Origin: Gammaproteobacteria bacterium
Lineage (GTDB): Bacteria; Pseudomonadota; Gammaproteobacteria; Burkholderiales; Gallionellaceae
DNA: 50,476 bases
Reading direction: 5' to 3'
NCBI GenBank assembly: GCA_018820925.1
Contig: JAHJNJ010000001.1
Coordinates: 1 to 50,476 of the forward strand
The notes below the pieces were generated by a model. The model ran no database searches, was not told where the DNA came from, and saw only the letters and a list, made by a program, of their open reading frames with translations. Positions 36,473 through 45,285 of this stretch are shown piece by piece. The first letter of the stretch is position 1; the number at the start of each line of letters is the position of its first letter. Made by a program: the position numbers and the translations under genes.

Positions 36473-37762
36473 TTACGGCAAGGCAATCTTCACCCCGGCC
36501 GTCACGCTGCGCCTGAACAACGCCGAGAATTCCTGCCGGGCATTGCCGACAGGCTGCACAAGCAGCGCATAGATGCTGAGATGCGGCGTCACTGTCGTTT
36601 CGCCGTAGGCCGCCAGTTCATTGCCGTTATCGGTGAGGTTGCGCGTGTACATCAGTCGCCAGTAGCCGGTCTCGCTCATCATGTTGGCCTGCCACACTGC
36701 ATGGAAGTAATCGCGCCCCAGCAGGCGCGGCATCAAACCCAGCGGCAAACCATATTGAGTGGTCGCGCGCTGGAAATAGGCGCGCTCTTCGTCGCGCGTG
36801 TAACCGTGGCCGTCATGCAAATATTCCGTCATCAGCGACTGGCCGTTCTCGAAGGTATAGGACGCCCCAACCAGGCTGGCATTGCCACGCGGCGCAGGCG
36901 ATTGCACGACATAAGGTTGCGCCGCATCGGACGGCGATTGCAGCACGACCGGCAACACCGAAGAACCGAACTCGCCATACAGCATCAATTCGTCGCTCAG
37001 CGTGTACTGGCCGTGCGCGCCGTAGAACGCGCCGAGTTGCGGCGCCTTGGCGGCAACCAGGCCCCAGGACAGCGCGCTCTCGCGCCGGTCATACTTGGCC
37101 AGCCAACTGTTGCGCCAGGCATCCGGCTCCGCCGCGCCGTAACCGGAACGAACAATGCGCGCCAGCGTGGTGCTGTTTCGCATATCCGGCGTCCACGAGA
37201 CTTTCATCATGTCCATGCCGACCAGTTCGCGCATCGGATCGGTGCGCCCGTTGTCGAAATAGAACGGGCTGGACGGCGAACGGAATTGGCCCGCGCCCCA
37301 GTTCAGCACATCGCGTCCGGCGGCGACGTTCCAGCCTTCTACCGTGCGCACCCGCACCTGCCACAGGCTCGCATAGGCTTCGTTGCGCGACTGCGAACCG
37401 AACCCGTTGCGCATCTCGCGCGTCGAGGCGATGGTCCGCGCCGTCAGGCGCACGATTTCGTTCTCGGCCTTGAAGTTGAGACGCAGTTCCGCGACGTCGC
37501 TGCGCTGCGGCAACCGCGCGATCTGGTTGTACGGATTCAGCACGCTGTCGTCGCGCAGTTTCATGCTGTTGGCATAGCCGTAGAGCGTGCCGTCCCAGGA
37601 GGTTTGCCAGTTGGATTCTTCTGCTGATGCATGCGTTGAAGCAACGACTAATAGTGCAGCCAAAAGCAAATCCCCCCTCCGCCCCCCTTTTTCAAAGTGG
37701 GGAACCAATCTCCCCACTTTAGCAAAGGGGGGCTGGGGGGGATTTGGGCACTTTGCAATCAT
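36473..37762 (-). CDS. Predicted outer-membrane beta-barrel protein with repeat-derived N-terminus
   Basis: 429 aa from the ATG at 37762, coupled by ATGA to the preceding gene. Codons about 6-31 come from a palindromic repeat (PPQPPFAKVGRLVPHFEKGG). Directly after it comes the signal peptide core LLLAALLVVASTHASA with cleavage before EESNW. The mature protein has alternating strand patterns (TLYGYANSMKL, AELRLNFKAENEIVRLTARTI, GWNVAAGRDVLNWGAGQF) like DUF1302-type barrels, and ends in an aromatic-poor strand TAGVKIALP. It sits after the lipoprotein-sorting gene and before the kinase. Confidence 0.7.
   Translation of the reverse strand: MIAKCPNPPQPPFAKVGRLVPHFEKGGRRGDLLLAALLVVASTHASAEESNWQTSWDGTLYGYANSMKLRDDSVLNPYNQIARLPQRSDVAELRLNFKAENEIVRLTARTIASTREMRNGFGSQSRNEAYASLWQVRVRTVEGWNVAAGRDVLNWGAGQFRSPSSPFYFDNGRTDPMRELVGMDMMKVSWTPDMRNSTTLARIVRSGYGAAEPDAWRNSWLAKYDRRESALSWGLVAAKAPQLGAFYGAHGQYTLSDELMLYGEFGSSVLPVVLQSPSDAAQPYVVQSPAPRGNASLVGASYTFENGQSLMTEYLHDGHGYTRDEERAYFQRATTQYGLPLGLMPRLLGRDYFHAVWQANMMSETGYWRLMYTRNLTDNGNELAAYGETTVTPHLSIYALLVQPVGNARQEFSALFRRSVTAGVKIALP
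37668..37746. repeat. Palindromic element in the 5' end of the barrel gene
   Basis: Left arm CAAATCCCCCCTCCGCCCCC..CAAAGTGGGGA, right arm TCCCCACTTTAGCAAAGGGG..GGGGGGATTTG: inverted arms of about 35 bases. It lies wholly inside the coding region and contributes an in-frame, basic N-terminal extension before the signal peptide. Confidence 0.85.
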
Positions 37763-38490
37763 TGCATCTGCCCGAGATCGAATTCCGACGGCCTGATCTT
37801 CTTCACCTTGACCGTGCCGAACTCCATGGTCGTCTCGGCGTCGATCAACGCATCGCGGATGGTCATCTTGCTGATGAAGGGAATGCGCTTGCCTTGATCT
37901 TCGATGGTGTTGCCGTATTTGAAGGTCGCGGTCTTGAGCAGCTTGCCGCTCACGGAAAAGAACTCGGCCTTGAGCCCGACCACGCGCTTGACCGACACCC
38001 AGTAGCGGATCTTGTCGTAGGTGGTGCGCTTGTGTTTCGCGCTGAGGCTCAGCACGTAGCACTCTTCGCCGTCCACCGCTTCGGTACCGCTCAGCTCGGC
38101 ATCGTAATCGCCCGCATAATTGGTCGCCGCGATGTCGCCGTTGGATGCCTGGCCGCTCATGCGCTGGCGCGGCGAAATGGGAATCGGCTTGGACAGGCCG
38201 GGACGCGTCATCCACATGTTGCGTTCCACCTGCAATATTTTCGAACCCTTGAAACGTATCGGCTCCTGCGTCTCAGCCACGCTGGAGTCGTCCACCGCCT
38301 TGACCAGGATGCGCTGCGGCTCGTCGTTGCGCTCACCGTCGCGCGACTGCAATTTGATCTCCCACACGATGCCGGGCAGCCCGCCGCCGCGCGCCTGGTC
38401 GGATTCCTTCAGGATGGTGTGCGCATCGGGGGCGGCCAAACTGGCCATGCTCCACAACGATAAAGCGAGAATCTTCAATAGAGTGTTCAT
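37759..38490 (-). CDS. Outer-membrane lipoprotein-sorting protein (LolA-like fold)
   Basis: 243 aa from the ATG at 38490, chosen because GAGGAAAAAT precedes it. Signal peptide with cleavage after ASLAA. The periplasmic half-barrel has the motifs seen in the PF17131-type family (ILVKAVDDSSVAETQEPIRFKG, MWMTRPGLSKPIPISPRQRM, YVLSLSAKHKRTTYDKIRYWV, KMTIRDALIDAETTMEFG). These proteins resemble LolA/LolB, which carry acyl chains through the periplasm. They are usually encoded near RND/MMPL or FtsX-type exporters, as here. Confidence 0.85.
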   Translation of the reverse strand: MNTLLKILALSLWSMASLAAPDAHTILKESDQARGGGLPGIVWEIKLQSRDGERNDEPQRILVKAVDDSSVAETQEPIRFKGSKILQVERNMWMTRPGLSKPIPISPRQRMSGQASNGDIAATNYAGDYDAELSGTEAVDGEECYVLSLSAKHKRTTYDKIRYWVSVKRVVGLKAEFFSVSGKLLKTATFKYGNTIEDQGKRIPFISKMTIRDALIDAETTMEFGTVKVKKIRPSEFDLGQMQ

Positions 38491-38549
38491 ATTTTTCCTC
38501 AAAATGTATGTCTTCTTCGTAAATGCGAATTCAATCGCATTTGTTTATT

Positions 38550-38578
38550 GGGAGCGCCGACGAGACGTCGGCGCTCCC
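38550..38578. repeat. Perfect GGAG-headed hairpin after the second permease
   Basis: GGGAGCGCCGAC-GAGAC-GTCGGCGCTCCC: 12-bp perfect arms starting one base after the permease stop codon region and 60 bases before the next gene. No U-tract. The GGAG head is one of the two tetranucleotides typical of REP sequences. Confidence 0.85.
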
Positions 38579-38579
38579 A

Positions 38580-39842
38580 TCAAACATGCCCCAGCGCATC
38601 AATAATGTCCTTCTTCGCCGCACGCCGGGCGGGCATGTATGCCGCCACTGTCCCCACCACACCCATCATGATTAAAGCGAAGATGGTGCGAGCGACATCC
38701 ATGTCGACCAGCAACGGCATCGGGCTGACGCTGTTGGGCGGTATGTAGGTGATGTTTGCATTGTTGACGCCCCAGCGCACCAGCAGCGAGAGCGCCAGTC
38801 CGACGACGCAGCCGATCAGGGTCAGCAGCATGGATTCGGTCGTAAACAGGCGCACCACACCACTGCGTTTCAGGCCGATGGCGCGCAGTGTACCGATTTC
38901 ACGCGTGCGTTCCACCACCGTCATGCCCATCGAATTCGCCACGCTCATCACCACCACAGTCAGCACGATGGAAAAGATAAAGCCGAACATCATATTGAAC
39001 ATGCCGTGCACCTGGTTGTAGAAATCGGACAGTTCCTGCCAGGTCTTGATCTCGATATCGAAGCCGGCGGCAGTCATTTTCTTCAGTAACAGGTCGCGCA
39101 TCGCTTCGGTGTTGTTCACATCGTCCAGCAGGATGATCATGCGCTCGGCCCGGCCTTCCGCATCCAGCAGGGTGCGCGCCATAGCCAGCGATACGAATGC
39201 GAACTTGTCGTTACTTTTCGCGTTGCCGGTGTTGAAAGTGTTCCCCAAAGTAACGTCCAGTGCATTAGCCTGACCGCTCAGGGTATTCACCAGTATCTGG
39301 GCCTGGTCGCCCAGACTGAGGCGCAGCATTTCGACCAGACCTTCGCTCAGTCCCACCGCATCGGGATGCGCCGGATCAAGTTTCTGCTTTACCAGGTCGC
39401 CATACCCGGTTTTCATCTCAAAATCGGTCAGCACATTTTTCTGCAAACGTTCCATGGCGGCCGGTTCGATTCCCTCCGCGATGAAAATGGTGCTGACGCG
39501 TCCATTGCTGACCAGCCCGCTCATTGCCAGACGCGGCGAGATCAGTTCGACATGCGGTTCATCTTTCAATAATTTGGTGATCGCTTCGACTTCCGCTGCA
39601 GTCAGCAAATATCGCTCGGGATCGAGTTTGCCTTCCGTGCGCATGCCGCGCTTGTTCAAAGTCAGGTGTCCCAGCATCTCGCCGTGGATGGCCAGGCGCG
39701 AAAGGCCGCTATACACGTTGTGCGTATAGCCCGCGAACAGCACGATAGCCGAGAAGCCGAATGCGATGGAGAGCAGCGTCACCAGCGAACGGCGGCGGTT
39801 GCGCAGCAGGCCGCGCAGGGCCAGTTTGATCATGTTCTTCAT
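38580..39842 (-). CDS. FtsX/MacB-type ABC permease B
   Basis: 420 aa, a paralogue of permease A with the same length and the same last residues (DIIDALGHV). One N-terminal helix (SLVTLLSIAFGFSAIVLFAGY), a large periplasmic MacB-PCD domain (about 45-260) and three C-terminal helices (about 270-405), the LolC/E/MacB topology. By eye roughly two-thirds identical to permease A. Directly in front lies a fossil of an ATPase C-terminus, so this copy has lost its own ATPase and must pair with the single ATPase upstream, perhaps as a heterodimer with permease A. Confidence 0.92.
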   Translation of the reverse strand: MKNMIKLALRGLLRNRRRSLVTLLSIAFGFSAIVLFAGYTHNVYSGLSRLAIHGEMLGHLTLNKRGMRTEGKLDPERYLLTAAEVEAITKLLKDEPHVELISPRLAMSGLVSNGRVSTIFIAEGIEPAAMERLQKNVLTDFEMKTGYGDLVKQKLDPAHPDAVGLSEGLVEMLRLSLGDQAQILVNTLSGQANALDVTLGNTFNTGNAKSNDKFAFVSLAMARTLLDAEGRAERMIILLDDVNNTEAMRDLLLKKMTAAGFDIEIKTWQELSDFYNQVHGMFNMMFGFIFSIVLTVVVMSVANSMGMTVVERTREIGTLRAIGLKRSGVVRLFTTESMLLTLIGCVVGLALSLLVRWGVNNANITYIPPNSVSPMPLLVDMDVARTIFALIMMGVVGTVAAYMPARRAAKKDIIDALGHV

Positions 39843-39913
39843 GCTGTCACCTCATCGTTCATGATGTTGCCGTCCTGAAAAATCACCTTTTGTTCCAAAT
39901 AGCCGAATGGACT
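39839..39913 (-). pseudogene. Remnant of an ABC ATPase C-terminus
   Basis: Read on the minus strand, 25 codons ending in TGA give ...YLEQKVIFQDGNIMNDEVTA*, which aligns with the end of the intact ATPase, HVDRKILLRDGNIVSDEVMA*. Its stop overlaps the permease B start by ATGA exactly as in the intact copy. Just upstream, in frame, is a stop at the edge of a REP. So an ATPase-permease pair was duplicated, and the second ATPase was deleted up to this stub. Confidence 0.85.
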
Positions 39914-39917
39914 CTAA

Positions 39918-39996
39918 GTAGGGTGGGCACGCTTCTGTGCCCACGCGTACTCCATTTACATTTACCGCGTGGGCACAAAAAACGTGCCCACCCTAC
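39918..39996. repeat. Inverted REP pair (GTAGGGTGGGCAC family) at the ATPase scar
   Basis: A forward copy at 39918-39946 and an inverted copy at 39965-39996, the same family that flanks the RAYT. It abuts the truncated end of the ATPase remnant. Confidence 0.9.
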
Positions 39997-40021
39997 ACTT
40001 ACACATTGGGAGCTGAACCAT

Positions 40022-40110
40022 GTAGGTGCGAATTTACCTCGCAGAGGTTGTTGCACCCTGTGGGTGTTCGCACAATAATCGTCCATGTGCGAATGAATTC
40101 GCACCTACCA
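40022..40110. repeat. Inverted pair of a GTAGGTGCGAATT family
   Basis: GTAGGTGCGAATTTACCTCGC at the left and GCGAATGAATTCGCACCTAC at the right, with an internal TTGCACCCTGTGGGTGTTCGCA. GTAG and CTAC mark the ends. Second palindrome family in the same 290-base gap between the two permeases. Confidence 0.8.
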
Positions 40111-40133
40111 CCAATTCCGGGACGCCGGCACTC

Positions 40134-41396
40134 CTACACATGCCCCAGCGCGTCGATGATGTCTTTCTGCGCCGCGCGCTTCGCCGGCATGTAGGCCGCC
40201 AGCGTCCCCACCACTCCCATCAGGATGAAAGTAAAGATGGTGCGCCCGACATCCAGGTCGACGAGCAGCGGCACCGGGCTGACGCTGTTGGGCGGGACAT
40301 AGGAGATGTTTGCCATGTTGACGCCCCAGCGCACCAGAAACGAGATTGCCAGCCCGGTAACGCAGCCGATCAGCGTGAGCAGCATCGACTCCATGGTGAA
40401 CAGTCGTATCACGCCGCTGCGCTTGAGGCCGATGGCACGCAGGGTGCCGATCTCGCGCGTGCGTTCGATCACGGTCATGCCCATGGAGTTGGCCACGCTC
40501 ATCACCACCACGGTCAGCACGATGGAGAAGATGAAACCGAAGATCATGTCGAACATCCCTTGCACCTGATTGTAAAAATCGGACAGGTCCTGCCAGGTGA
40601 GAATCTCGACTTCGAATCCGGCGGCCTTCAGTTTTTCCTGCAGGCGGTCGCGCATCGGCTCGGTCTGGTTCTTGTCGTCGAGCAGGATGGTCAGCCGCTG
40701 CGCCCGTCCTTCCGCATCAAGCAGGGTGCGCGCCAGCGCCAGCGAAACGAAGGCAAACTTGTCGTTGCTGCCCGCATTGCCGGTGTTGAAGGATTTACCC
40801 AGTGTGATGTCTGCGGCATTGGCCTGCCCGGAGAGCGTATTCACCAGCACCTGCGCCTGCTCGCCCTCTTTCAGATGCAGCATCTCGACCAATCCATCGC
40901 TCAGGCTGACCACTTCGGGCCTGTCCTTGTCCAGACGCATGCGCATGTTATCGAACATGCCGCTCTCGCGTTCCTCGTCGGTCAGCGAACCCTCGCGCAG
41001 TTTCACCACCGCCTCCGGCTCGATGCCCTCGGCAATGAAAATGGTACTGGCGCGACCGTTGCTGACCAGCCCGCTCATCGCCAGACGCGGTGCAACCAGT
41101 TTGACGTGATCCTCGGCGCTGACCAGCTTGCTGATGGCGGCAACTTCCTGCGCCGTGAGCAGGTAGCGCTCCGGATCGAGCTTGCCCTCCGTACGCATGC
41201 CCTTTTTGTACAGCGTCAGGTGGCCCAGCATCTCGCCGTGAATGGACTGGCGGCCGAGTCCGTCGTAGACGTTGTGGGTGTAGCCCGCGAACAGCGCGAT
41301 GGCCGAGAAGCCGAAAGCAATGGCGAGCAGCGTCACCATCGAGCGGTGGCGGTTGCGCAGCAGACCGCGCAGGGCCAGTTTGAGCATGTTCTTCAT
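40134..41396 (-). CDS. FtsX/MacB-type ABC permease A
   Basis: 420 aa with the same plan as permease B: a first helix (SMVTLLAIAFGFSAIALFAGY), a periplasmic domain, and three C-terminal helices (GFIFSIVLTVVVMSVANSMGMTV; MESMLLTLIGCVTGLAISFLV; a last one near 385-405). The cytoplasmic coupling helix region ERTREIGTLRAIGLKRSGV is strongly conserved. Its start overlaps the ATPase stop (ATGA). With the ATPase it would extract a lipid, lipoprotein or small molecule from the inner membrane and hand it to the periplasm. Confidence 0.93.
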   Translation of the reverse strand: MKNMLKLALRGLLRNRHRSMVTLLAIAFGFSAIALFAGYTHNVYDGLGRQSIHGEMLGHLTLYKKGMRTEGKLDPERYLLTAQEVAAISKLVSAEDHVKLVAPRLAMSGLVSNGRASTIFIAEGIEPEAVVKLREGSLTDEERESGMFDNMRMRLDKDRPEVVSLSDGLVEMLHLKEGEQAQVLVNTLSGQANAADITLGKSFNTGNAGSNDKFAFVSLALARTLLDAEGRAQRLTILLDDKNQTEPMRDRLQEKLKAAGFEVEILTWQDLSDFYNQVQGMFDMIFGFIFSIVLTVVVMSVANSMGMTVIERTREIGTLRAIGLKRSGVIRLFTMESMLLTLIGCVTGLAISFLVRWGVNMANISYVPPNSVSPVPLLVDLDVGRTIFTFILMGVVGTLAAYMPAKRAAQKDIIDALGHV

Positions 41397-42100
41397 GCCA
41401 TCACCTCATCGCTCACGATGTTGCCGTCGCGCAACAATATCTTCCTGTCCACATGGTCAAGCAAACGCTGGTCATGCGTGGTGAACACAAACGTCACCTT
41501 GCGCGCGCGGTTCATCTCGCGCATCAGCTCCACCACCATGCGGCTGTTCTCCGAATCCAGGTTGGCCGTCGGCTCGTCGGCAATGACCAGCATGGGCTCG
41601 ACCACCAGCGCACGCGCGATGGCCACGCGCTGGCGCTGGCCGCCGGACAATTTGTCGGGCAACGAACCCTTGAATTTCTCCAGCCCCACATCCACCAAAG
41701 CGGCAGCGGCGCGTTCGCGCGCCTCCTGTTCGGCCACGCCCTGAATCTGCAGGGGCAGCATCACATTCTCCAGCGCGGAAAGGACCGGCACCAGGTTGAA
41801 GTTCTGGAACACGAAACCGAGCTTTTTGCTGCGAAACTCGGTGAGCGCATCGTCGTCCAGCACACGCGTATCCTGCTCGTCGAAATGCACCTCGCCTTCG
41901 GTGGGCGCATCAATGAGCCCGATGATGTTCATCAGCGTGGATTTGCCGCTGCCGGACGGCCCCCACACGGCCAGGAACTCGCCCGCATGGATGTCCAGCG
42001 AAATGCTGTTCAGTGCGTCGATGGTGGTCTCGCCCAGCAGGAAACGGCGCTTGATGTTGCGCAGCTTCAGGATGGGCGGGTGACTGGTGGTATCGCTCAT
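41393..42100 (-). CDS. LolD/MacB-type ABC ATPase
   Basis: 235 aa from the ATG at 42100 (TGAGG upstream; a TTG start at 42112 is less likely). Walker A GPSGSGKST (47-55), Q-loop in FVFQNFNLVPVLSALENV, signature LSGGQRQRVAIARAL, Walker B MLVIADEPTANLD and the switch His in TTHDQRLL. NLVPVLSALENVMLPL is typical of the LolD/MacB/FtsE group that drives FtsX-type permeases. It is the only intact ATPase for two permeases. Confidence 0.94.
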   Translation of the reverse strand: MSDTTSHPPILKLRNIKRRFLLGETTIDALNSISLDIHAGEFLAVWGPSGSGKSTLMNIIGLIDAPTEGEVHFDEQDTRVLDDDALTEFRSKKLGFVFQNFNLVPVLSALENVMLPLQIQGVAEQEARERAAAALVDVGLEKFKGSLPDKLSGGQRQRVAIARALVVEPMLVIADEPTANLDSENSRMVVELMREMNRARKVTFVFTTHDQRLLDHVDRKILLRDGNIVSDEVMA

Positions 42101-42108
42101 GTTCGACC

Positions 42109-42528
42109 TCAATGTAAGTGAATGGATTTGGTGGCGGCATTTTCGCCGATATCGAATGCAGCCGCAGCAAAATCGGGGGGCCCGAACATCCCGCGCGCAT
42201 CGTTGGAAAAGCCGTATTTCTCTTTGGGTACACCGAAGAAGTTCTTGTCCTGCCTGCCGTTCCTGTTGTTATCGACATAAACCCCCACGGCATATTTCCC
42301 CGACGGAAGATCGGGAATGAGTACGGTCAGCCGGTCGCCCGCCGCCTCGCTCACGATACCCCGATAGAACTTGTCGTCGGATGGGAACTGTTCCGGCGCA
42401 TTGGCAGAATAAACCGCAACACGTATCGAATTGCCCGCCATGCCTTTCCCCTCGAGTTCCAGCTTCAACTCTCCGGCCTGGGCCGCGAAGACCCATAGCA
42501 ACGTCGAGATAAACATCAAGTACTTCAT
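42109..42528 (-). CDS. DUF2141 secreted protein
   Basis: 139 aa from the ATG at 42528, with GCAGGAGGCAGC before it. Signal peptide MKYLMFISTLLWVFAAQA. The mature part has the DUF2141 pattern: a beta-sandwich with IRVAVYSANAPEQFPSDD, LPSGKYAVGVYVDNNRNG and FGVPKEKYGFSNDARGMFGPPDF. Function of the family is unknown. It heads the operon: 8 bases separate its stop from the ATPase start. Confidence 0.85.
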   Translation of the reverse strand: MKYLMFISTLLWVFAAQAGELKLELEGKGMAGNSIRVAVYSANAPEQFPSDDKFYRGIVSEAAGDRLTVLIPDLPSGKYAVGVYVDNNRNGRQDKNFFGVPKEKYGFSNDARGMFGPPDFAAAAFDIGENAATKSIHLH

Positions 42529-42709
42529 GCTGCCTCCTGCCTTGATCACAGGCTGAACTCTAGACATGCAGGATGGGAATGGGTAGCGCATTGCGACGAA
42601 ATGCGGGAATCGGGGAGTGAATGGAGGGGGAGTGGATAGAGAAACTGGCTTGTGGCGCAATTGGACGTAAGTCTACACTTAACCCATAAGAGCCCACCTA
42701 ATGTAGATC

Positions 42710-42792
42710 GTAGGTTGGGTTGAGCGAAGCGATACCCAACGCATTACAAAAGGTGAACGATGATGGGTATCGCGTCGCTCAACCCATCCTAC
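42710..42792. repeat. Inverted pair of a GTAGGTTGGGTTGAGCG family
   Basis: GTAGGTTGGGTTGAGCGAAG..TACCCAAC at the left and GATGGGTATCGCGTCGCTC..CATCCTAC at the right, separated by 21 bases. GTAG at one end and CTAC at the other. It lies between the DUF2141 operon and the 3' end of the HD-GYP gene. Confidence 0.85.
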
Positions 42793-42821
42793 CGCGCTCC
42801 TTATTGCAGTCAGTCATGGAT

Positions 42822-45050
42822 TCAGCTATTGAATACGAATCGTCCATCGCGGAACAATTTCAGGCATGCGTCAACCACAGCTTCGTCAAAAAGCCGAACT
42901 CGACCTTTTTCAATCTCTTCAAGCGCCGCCTCCGTACCTAACCCCGGTCGATACGGCCGATGCGAGGACATCGCTTCCACTACATCTGCCACTGCGAGTA
43001 TTCGTGCGCCAAACAGGATGGCGCCATTATTCAATCCATGGGGATAGCCCGACCCATCCAGCCTTTCATGGTGTTGTTTCACCATATCCGCGAGCGGCCA
43101 GGGAAATTTGATTCCTTTCAGTATCTCGTAACTGGACACCACATGATTCTTCACCAGCGCGTATTCCATCTCGTTCAGTTTTCCGGGCTTGACCAGTATC
43201 TCTGCGGGCACATTGATCTTCCCGATGTCATGCACGATCGCTGCAAGGTAGATGCCGTGAACTTCATCAGCGCTCATCCCGAGTTCCCTGGCCAAAGCAT
43301 CGGCCAGATCGGCCACGCGGCGCTGGTGTCCCGAGGTATACGGGTCGCGCATTTCGATCGTCAATGAAATGGCGCGCAGCGCATCCTCCAGGCTGTCCCG
43401 CAACATCGACTCGTGATGCTCCTCAAGAAGAGCCAGCCGGTTTCTTTCTCCTTTGGTGCGCAGCATTTCGATACCGAATGAAGTATCTGCTGCCGTTTCC
43501 TTCAGGTATTCGACCTGAACGTCGCCAAACTCGTTTTCGCCATGCGCGCAAAGGATCAGCGCACCAAATGGCGAGCCTTCCAGATGCAGCGGCAGGATGA
43601 TGACCGAGCGGTAGCCAAACTTGGCGGCATGCTCTCCCAGACTTTTGTGCACCGCTTCGTTGCCCGTGTCGTTGATAACCAACACCTTGTTTTCCCGAAC
43701 CGAGGTAATGACCGGATCAAGGCCATTGCCTGCCTTGTTCCAGTCTATCTTGTGCGATTCGTTTTCGGTCCTGGAATACGATGCGGCAGTGCGCAGAAAC
43801 TTATCCTGTTCGGGTCCGGTAAATCCGATCCACGCCGCAAGGTAGCCACCCGCTTCGACAATCTCTCGACATATCCGCTCAAGCAACTCCTGCTCTGTCT
43901 TGGCGAACAGCAGAGACTTGTTTCCCGCCGACAGGACGCGCAATGAACGATTGACCCGGTGCAGCTCTTCATGCGCTGCTTTAATCTCTGCCACATTGGC
44001 TTCCAGCGTTGCCGCCATTTTGTCGAACGATTGCGCCAGGTGACCCAATTCATCCTCACCTGTCAGCGCGACTCTGGCTGTCAAGTCACCACGGCCAAGT
44101 TTTTGGGTGGCCTGAACGATGGCCGACACCTTGCGCAAGAGATATTTGTCAATCCAGTAATAGGCCAGGGACAAAACCAGGCCAAATACCAGGACACTGA
44201 ACAGAAGCATGCTGGTCAGACTGCGATAGGCCGGTTGCAATAAGACATCGTTCGGGGCATCGATGATTACGCGCATATCGCCCGCGCCAGTCTCGAATTG
44301 ATGAGCGACAACGACGCTGGGCATCCCTCCGAAGCCGGAACCGTCGAAGGCAGAATCATGGTCAGCCAGGATCTGCTTGTAGAATGGGGTGCCGGTTAGG
44401 CTTTTATCAATCCAGCCGGCCGCGTTGTGCGAAGCGGCTATGACCGTACCGCCGGCGTCGACCAACAACAAATGGGAACCCTCCGGCAAATTGGACATTT
44501 CGACTTCTTCCTTTGTCCAGGAGAAATCCATCGCCACAAGAATCACGCTTAGAGAACGCCCATCGTTGCGCATTGAGCGTGCCATGATGGAACGATATTG
44601 TCCGCTTTGATTGCCAGCCTGACTGATGAATCCGACATCTGCCAGTTTCATCGCCTCTTTGAAATAGTTTTCATTGGCCACATTGTCCGTCTTGAGCCAG
44701 GGAATCGAATTGCAGGAGAGTTTTCCATCCGGGGCGGCAATGGCGAATTGCCCAAATTCGGGATCGAGGCCCGGCTCCCCGACAACACCATGTTGGCAAA
44801 CTCCCCGAGTCAATCCCTTGCGTATCTGGTTCATTGCCACGAAAGCGACCATCCGCGCCTGAGCCAAGTGGCGGTGCTGCTCGCTCTCTATCCACCTGGC
44901 AGTGGATTGGAATTCGATCTGTCTGTCGTGCTTGATGTTATTGAAATTCAGAATCGCCTTGAAGGTAGCCTGCCCAACAAAAAGAACGAATAGCATTGTC
45001 AGCAGCAGCAAGATTTTTGCGCGCAGGCTATTGGGAAAGAATTGCTTCAT
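42822..45050 (-). CDS. Membrane HD-GYP c-di-GMP phosphodiesterase with Cache-like, HAMP and GAF domains
   Basis: 742 aa. TM1 (about 12-34), a periplasmic Cache-like sensor (about 40-280, with LLLVDAGGTVIAAS), TM2 (about 283-303), HAMP (DKYLLRKVSAIVQATQKLGRGDLTARV), a coiled stretch, a GAF domain (about 385-535) and a C-terminal HD-GYP domain. The catalytic HD is in HDIGKI (607-611) and the GYP in HHERLDGSGYPHGL (668-670). Both are intact, so it should hydrolyse c-di-GMP in response to a periplasmic signal. Not in an operon. Confidence 0.94.
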   Translation of the reverse strand: MKQFFPNSLRAKILLLLTMLFVLFVGQATFKAILNFNNIKHDRQIEFQSTARWIESEQHRHLAQARMVAFVAMNQIRKGLTRGVCQHGVVGEPGLDPEFGQFAIAAPDGKLSCNSIPWLKTDNVANENYFKEAMKLADVGFISQAGNQSGQYRSIMARSMRNDGRSLSVILVAMDFSWTKEEVEMSNLPEGSHLLLVDAGGTVIAASHNAAGWIDKSLTGTPFYKQILADHDSAFDGSGFGGMPSVVVAHQFETGAGDMRVIIDAPNDVLLQPAYRSLTSMLLFSVLVFGLVLSLAYYWIDKYLLRKVSAIVQATQKLGRGDLTARVALTGEDELGHLAQSFDKMAATLEANVAEIKAAHEELHRVNRSLRVLSAGNKSLLFAKTEQELLERICREIVEAGGYLAAWIGFTGPEQDKFLRTAASYSRTENESHKIDWNKAGNGLDPVITSVRENKVLVINDTGNEAVHKSLGEHAAKFGYRSVIILPLHLEGSPFGALILCAHGENEFGDVQVEYLKETAADTSFGIEMLRTKGERNRLALLEEHHESMLRDSLEDALRAISLTIEMRDPYTSGHQRRVADLADALARELGMSADEVHGIYLAAIVHDIGKINVPAEILVKPGKLNEMEYALVKNHVVSSYEILKGIKFPWPLADMVKQHHERLDGSGYPHGLNNGAILFGARILAVADVVEAMSSHRPYRPGLGTEAALEEIEKGRVRLFDEAVVDACLKLFRDGRFVFNS

Positions 45051-45285
45051 TTTGCCCCCGTCCAGAAATCACACCTTTTGTGGAGACGTCCCTTTTTACG
45101 CCAACAAAGCTGACTGAGGTTGCGTCAATTCTCTCTTCGCATGCGGTGTCAGAGCAGTCCCAGCAGATCGCCAGCCACCATTAGACGAGCAAAATGCTGC
45201 GGCATATTCTGCGCGTTACTAATTGAATTTACCAACGTTTTCTTATTCCCCATAGCAGAACGCTCTTGACATGCTACTTGCCCTG

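Noticed and set aside
38550-38578. Intrinsic terminator after permease B
   Set aside because: The stem is strong but no U-tract follows in the direction of transcription, and the next gene continues the operon.
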